Shown here: positions 50,296 to 53,422 of the stretch, one piece after another
How positions within the stretch are numbered: position 1 is the first letter of the stretch
Layout: each line of letters opens with the position of its first letter
Origin: Pseudomonas sp.
Lineage (GTDB): Bacteria > Pseudomonadota > Gammaproteobacteria > Pseudomonadales > Pseudomonadaceae
Length of the DNA stretch: 53,422 nt
NCBI RefSeq assembly: GCF_030684895.1
Contig: NZ_JAUXXP010000072.1
Location: forward strand, 1 to 53,422
Reading direction: 5' to 3'
Program-made: the position numbers and the translations under genes
Notes under the pieces: generated by a model
What the model saw: the letters and a program-made list of their open reading frames with translations, nothing else
Database searches by the model: none
What the model was told of the DNA's origin: nothing

Positions 50296-52743
50296 ATGCT
50301 CGCTCTCTGGTTACTCGCCCTGCTGCTTGGCACGGCCTTTCTCGCTCACCGCCGCACCGCGCCCCTGCCCGCCCTGGGCATAGTGGCCGGTTTTTTGATT
50401 CTAATGGGCGTGTTCAGCCATGCACCGGTCTGGCTGATGGGCCTGTTCTGGTTGCTACTGCTAGCAGTGGCCTTGCCTCTGCTGCTGCCGCAACAACGCC
50501 GTAGTCTGTTCACTGCACCGCTGTTTGCCTGGTTCAAGCGCGTGCTGCCGCCGATGTCGGCCACCGAACGCGATGCCATCGAAGCCGGCACAGTGTGGTG
50601 GGATGGCGAGTTGTTCAGCGGCCGCCCGGACTGGGACACCCTGCTCGCCTACCCCAAGGCGCAGCTCACCGAGGAAGAACAGGCGTTTATCGACGGCCCA
50701 ACCGAAGCACTCTGCGCCATGGTCAGCGACTGGCAGATTGGCCAGCAGATGGACCTGCCTGCCGAGGCCTGGGCACATATCAAGAGCCATGGTTTCTTCG
50801 CCCTGATCATCCCCAAGCAATACGGCGGCAAGGGCTTTTCCGCCTACGCCCACTCCCAGGTGGCAATGAAGCTGGCCACCCGCTCCGGCGACCTGGCCTC
50901 CACCGTGATGGTGCCCAACTCCCTGGGCCCGGCCGAACTGCTGCTGCACTACGGCACCGACGCCCAACGTGACCATTACCTGCCGCGCCTGGCGCGCGGT
51001 GAAGACATCCCCTGCTTCGCCCTCACCGGCCCCCTGGCCGGCTCCGACGCCGGCGCCATGCCGGACACCGGAATCATCTGCAAAGGCCAGTGGCAGGGCG
51101 AGGAAGTTATCGGTCTGCGCCTGAACTGGGAAAAGCGCTACATCACCCTCGGCCCGGTCGCCACCCTGCTCGGCCTGGCCTTCAAGGCCTATGACCCCGA
51201 GCACCTGCTGGGCGAAGAGGAAGACCTCGGTATCAGCCTAGCCCTGGTGCCCACCGACACGCCCGGCGTCGAAATCGGCCGTCGCCACCTGCCCCTCGGC
51301 GCCGCCTTTATGAACGGCCCGAACTCCGGCAAGGATGTGTTTATCCCGCTGGAGTACCTGATCGGCGGCCAGGAAATGCTCGGCAAAGGCTGGATGATGC
51401 TGATGAACTGCCTGTCCGTGGGCCGCTCCATCTCACTGCCGGCAGTCGGCACGGGCGCGGCCAAGTTCACCAGCCTGACCACCGGCCAGTACAGCCAGGT
51501 GCGCGAACAGTTCAACGTGCCGCTGTCGGCCTTCGAGGGCATTCAGGAAGCCCTCGCTCGTATCGGCGGCAACGCCTGGCTGATGGACAGCGCGCGCATC
51601 CTCACGGCCAATGCGGTGGATCTGGGCGAGAAGCCTTCGGTGCTCTCGGCCATCCTCAAATACCACCTGACCGAACGCGGCCGCGAGTGCATCAGCCACG
51701 CCATGGACGTGCACGGCGGCAAGGGCATCGTCATGGGCCCGAACAACTACCTGGCGCGCTCCTGGCAAGGTGCGCCGATCTTTATCACCGTGGAGGGGGC
51801 CAATATCCTCTCGCGCAACCTGATGATCTTTGGGCAGGGCGCGATTCGCTGCCACCCCTACGTACTCAAGGAAATGGCCCTGGCCAGCCGCGAAGACCAG
51901 GACCAGGCGCTGCAGGAGTTCGACGAACTGCTGCTGCAACATATCGGCTTTGCCGTGAGCAACGCCGCCAGCAGCCTGCTGCTCAGCCTCGGCTTTGGCG
52001 TTTTCAGCCAGGTGCCCGGCGACCGTATCAGCCGCCCTTATTTCCGCGCGCTCAACCGCCTGGCAGCGTCCTTCGCCCTGCTCGCCGACACCAGCATGAT
52101 GCTGCTCGGCGGCGAACTGAAACGCCGCGAACGCCTGTCCGCGCGCCTCGGTGATGTACTCAGCCACCTGTACCTGGCCTCGGCGGCGCTCAAGCGCTAC
52201 CACGACCTCGGTTATCCCGAGCATTCGCAGCCCATGCTGCGCTGGGCCGTGGAAGAAAGCCTGGGCAAGGCCGAACAGGCGCTAGAAGAGCTGCTCAGCA
52301 ACTTCCCCAGCAAACTGCTCGGCTGCGCCCTGCGCTTGCTGGTATTGCCGCTGGGCCGCCGACATAAAGGCCCAAGCGATGAACTGGACGCCGAAGTGGC
52401 CGGCATTATCGGGCGTAACAGCGGCGATCCGGCGCTGGAGGAGCTGCTCGAAGGCTGCTACCGCCCACAAGCCGAACAGGACCCGGTGGGCGCCCTGCAA
52501 TATGCGATGAACCTGCTGCAGGACGTACAAGGCCTGCAGAAAAAACTGCACAAGGCCATCAAAGCCGGCCAGGTAGAGGAACTGCCAGGACAAAGCCTGA
52601 TCGATGCTGCGCTGGCTGCCGGCGTACTCAGCGCAGATGAGGCGCACAGCCTGCATCAGGCCGAAGCCGCGCGCCGGGTAGTCATTGATGTCGATGACTT
52701 CGCCAAGGAAGAGCTGACCTTGGGTGCGGGTAAAGTCCGCTAA
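50296..52743 (+). CDS. fadE: Acyl-CoA dehydrogenase FadE
   Basis: Flavoenzyme for the first step of fatty acid beta-oxidation. 815 residues, as in E. coli FadE (814). Three N-terminal hydrophobic helices (residues 1-65) anchor it to the membrane. The dehydrogenase part starts near 95, with KSHGFFALIIPKQYGGKGFSA, ALTGPLAGSDAGA near 240, GPNSGKDVFIPLEYLIGG near 350 and MDVHGGKGIVMGPNNYLAR near 470; the C-terminal extension typical of FadE follows. GGAGG six bases before ATG 50296 supports the start. It is followed by a small conserved gene, as in P. aeruginosa. Confidence 0.94.
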   Translation: MLALWLLALLLGTAFLAHRRTAPLPALGIVAGFLILMGVFSHAPVWLMGLFWLLLLAVALPLLLPQQRRSLFTAPLFAWFKRVLPPMSATERDAIEAGTVWWDGELFSGRPDWDTLLAYPKAQLTEEEQAFIDGPTEALCAMVSDWQIGQQMDLPAEAWAHIKSHGFFALIIPKQYGGKGFSAYAHSQVAMKLATRSGDLASTVMVPNSLGPAELLLHYGTDAQRDHYLPRLARGEDIPCFALTGPLAGSDAGAMPDTGIICKGQWQGEEVIGLRLNWEKRYITLGPVATLLGLAFKAYDPEHLLGEEEDLGISLALVPTDTPGVEIGRRHLPLGAAFMNGPNSGKDVFIPLEYLIGGQEMLGKGWMMLMNCLSVGRSISLPAVGTGAAKFTSLTTGQYSQVREQFNVPLSAFEGIQEALARIGGNAWLMDSARILTANAVDLGEKPSVLSAILKYHLTERGRECISHAMDVHGGKGIVMGPNNYLARSWQGAPIFITVEGANILSRNLMIFGQGAIRCHPYVLKEMALASREDQDQALQEFDELLLQHIGFAVSNAASSLLLSLGFGVFSQVPGDRISRPYFRALNRLAASFALLADTSMMLLGGELKRRERLSARLGDVLSHLYLASAALKRYHDLGYPEHSQPMLRWAVEESLGKAEQALEELLSNFPSKLLGCALRLLVLPLGRRHKGPSDELDAEVAGIIGRNSGDPALEELLEGCYRPQAEQDPVGALQYAMNLLQDVQGLQKKLHKAIKAGQVEELPGQSLIDAALAAGVLSADEAHSLHQAEAARRVVIDVDDFAKEELTLGAGKVR

Positions 52744-52809
52744 ACCGACAGGACAGCGGGCGACGCGAGCCTTATACTTGCGCGCCCGTTTTACCTACAG
52801 GATTGCCCC

Positions 52810-53220
52810 ATGGCCAACACCCACATCGACCATCACCTCGCCCTGCTGCAGCACCTGCGCACCATCCTGGTCGCCCTGGGCGAAGCCGAGCAGATTCTCG
52901 ATGACAGCCACGCCATGTATCTGGAGCGCTACGACGAATTGCTCAGCGACCTGCCGAGCGATCCGGAAGCCAGCCTCTACCTGGGCCAGGACCTGATCAG
53001 CCAGATCTTCCAGCGCTACCCGCAAATCGCCCACCTAGTACCACGCGACCTGCTGTGGTTCTTCGGCGGCTACTGCCTGCATTTCATGCCCGACGAAGAA
53101 ATCGAGATGTACCAGACCCTCGAAGAACGTCGCTTTTACGCCGAAGAAAACGACGAACCCTTCGACTGGAACCAGGAAAAACAGCTGCTAGCGATGCCTG
53201 CCCAGGGCGGTAGGCACTAA
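52810..53220 (+). CDS. Conserved hypothetical protein downstream of fadE (PA2817-like)
   Basis: A soluble acidic protein of 136 residues with no recognised enzyme motif. It is mostly helical, with PRDLLWFFGGYCLHFMPDEEIEMYQTLEERRFYAEE as its most striking segment. I recall a small conserved gene in this position after fadE in Pseudomonas (PA2817 family), not verified here. ATG at 52810 has CAGGATTGCCCC upstream. Two terminators follow. Confidence 0.75.
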   Translation: MANTHIDHHLALLQHLRTILVALGEAEQILDDSHAMYLERYDELLSDLPSDPEASLYLGQDLISQIFQRYPQIAHLVPRDLLWFFGGYCLHFMPDEEIEMYQTLEERRFYAEENDEPFDWNQEKQLLAMPAQGGRH

Positions 53221-53235
53221 GCCGCAACCAGAAGC

Positions 53236-53271
53236 AAAAAGCCCGCACGGCATAACCGGCGGGCTTTTTTT
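53236..53271 (+). terminator. Rho-independent terminator
   Basis: AAAAAGCCCGC and GCGGGCTTTTTTT pair around an ACGGCATAACCG loop, 16 bases after the preceding stop. It also serves the opposite direction because of its A-run. Confidence 0.9.
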
Positions 53272-53295
53272 GTAGCCACTAAAAACAGCAGAAAC

Positions 53296-53324
53296 AAAAA
53301 CGCCGCTCAGTGAGCGGCGTTTTT
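53296..53324. terminator. Bidirectional rho-independent terminator
   Basis: AAAAACGCCGCTCA and TGAGCGGCGTTTTT form a 14-bp stem with a one-base loop or tight turn. It lies downstream of the minus-strand tRNA gene and probably ends its transcript. Confidence 0.88.
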
Positions 53325-53346
53325 GATGCTTTCTACCGAAAGAAAA

Positions 53347-53422
<76 letters not shown>

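Noticed and set aside
52757..52793. GGGCG/CGCCC repeat after fadE as a terminator
   Set aside because: The stem is short, the loop long, and the sequence also overlaps the leader of the next gene, so the call is not supported.

Overview
The window is high-GC bacterial chromosome whose gene content, codon use and repeats fit a Pseudomonas: cysB, fadE followed by a small conserved gene, a yadGH-type ABC pair, a BenE transporter, and the 'GTAGCCCGGATGCAATCCGGG' and 'GTAGGTTGG...CCAACCTAC' palindromes common in that genus. No phage, transposase, plasmid or CRISPR genes are visible. No gene-free stretch exceeds about 300 bases; the longest gap is 27498-27768.

Layout: 1-3290 (minus) is a copper-resistance operon: a small His/Cys-rich protein, a short periplasmic His-tailed protein, a TolC-family lipoprotein and a Tat-exported multicopper oxidase cut by the window edge. 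3403-5567 (plus) holds a small conserved protein, a P-loop kinase-like protein and two Nudix hydrolases. 5650-13789 is a siderophore handling block: a FhuF-type ferric reductase diverges from an MFS exporter, a TonB-dependent receptor, two FecCD permeases, an ATPase and a periplasmic binding protein. 13883-27497 (minus) is a seven-gene catecholate siderophore operon.

The operon is the main finding. Its order is isochorismate synthase, DHB-AMP ligase, isochorismatase/aryl carrier protein, NRPS (starter C-A-T), DHB dehydrogenase, NRPS (docking-C-A-T-E) and a standalone A domain. From memory this matches the amoCEBFAGH order of the Aeromonas amonabactin cluster. Residues lining the A-domain pockets read as Lys-like for the first NRPS and Gly-like for the standalone enzyme; the second NRPS has a signature I cannot assign. 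No thioesterase, PPTase or MbtH-like gene is present. Two related Fur-box-like inverted repeats, with half-site AAYGCTAAT, sit upstream of the biosynthetic operon and between fhuF and the exporter, so making, exporting, importing and reducing the siderophore probably respond together to iron limitation. Proposed route: chorismate to DHB (EntC/EntB/EntA), activation and loading by EntE onto EntB, peptide assembly on the two NRPSs, export by the MFS protein, uptake by receptor plus binding protein plus ABC transporter, and iron release by FhuF.

27769-41961 is mixed housekeeping DNA: a UvrD-like helicase, glutathione S-transferase, aminotransferase divergent from a MarR regulator, LysE and BenE transporters, DAHP synthase, a PilZ protein, a thioredoxin-like protein, ketopantoate reductase, 5'-nucleotidase, universal stress protein, CysB, a BASS transporter and an SDR. 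42186-53422 has an NADP-dependent oxidoreductase, an RND efflux pump with its adaptor, the yadGH ABC exporter, a transglutaminase-like protein, FadE, a small conserved protein and a complete tRNA-Gly(GCC) ending at the window edge.
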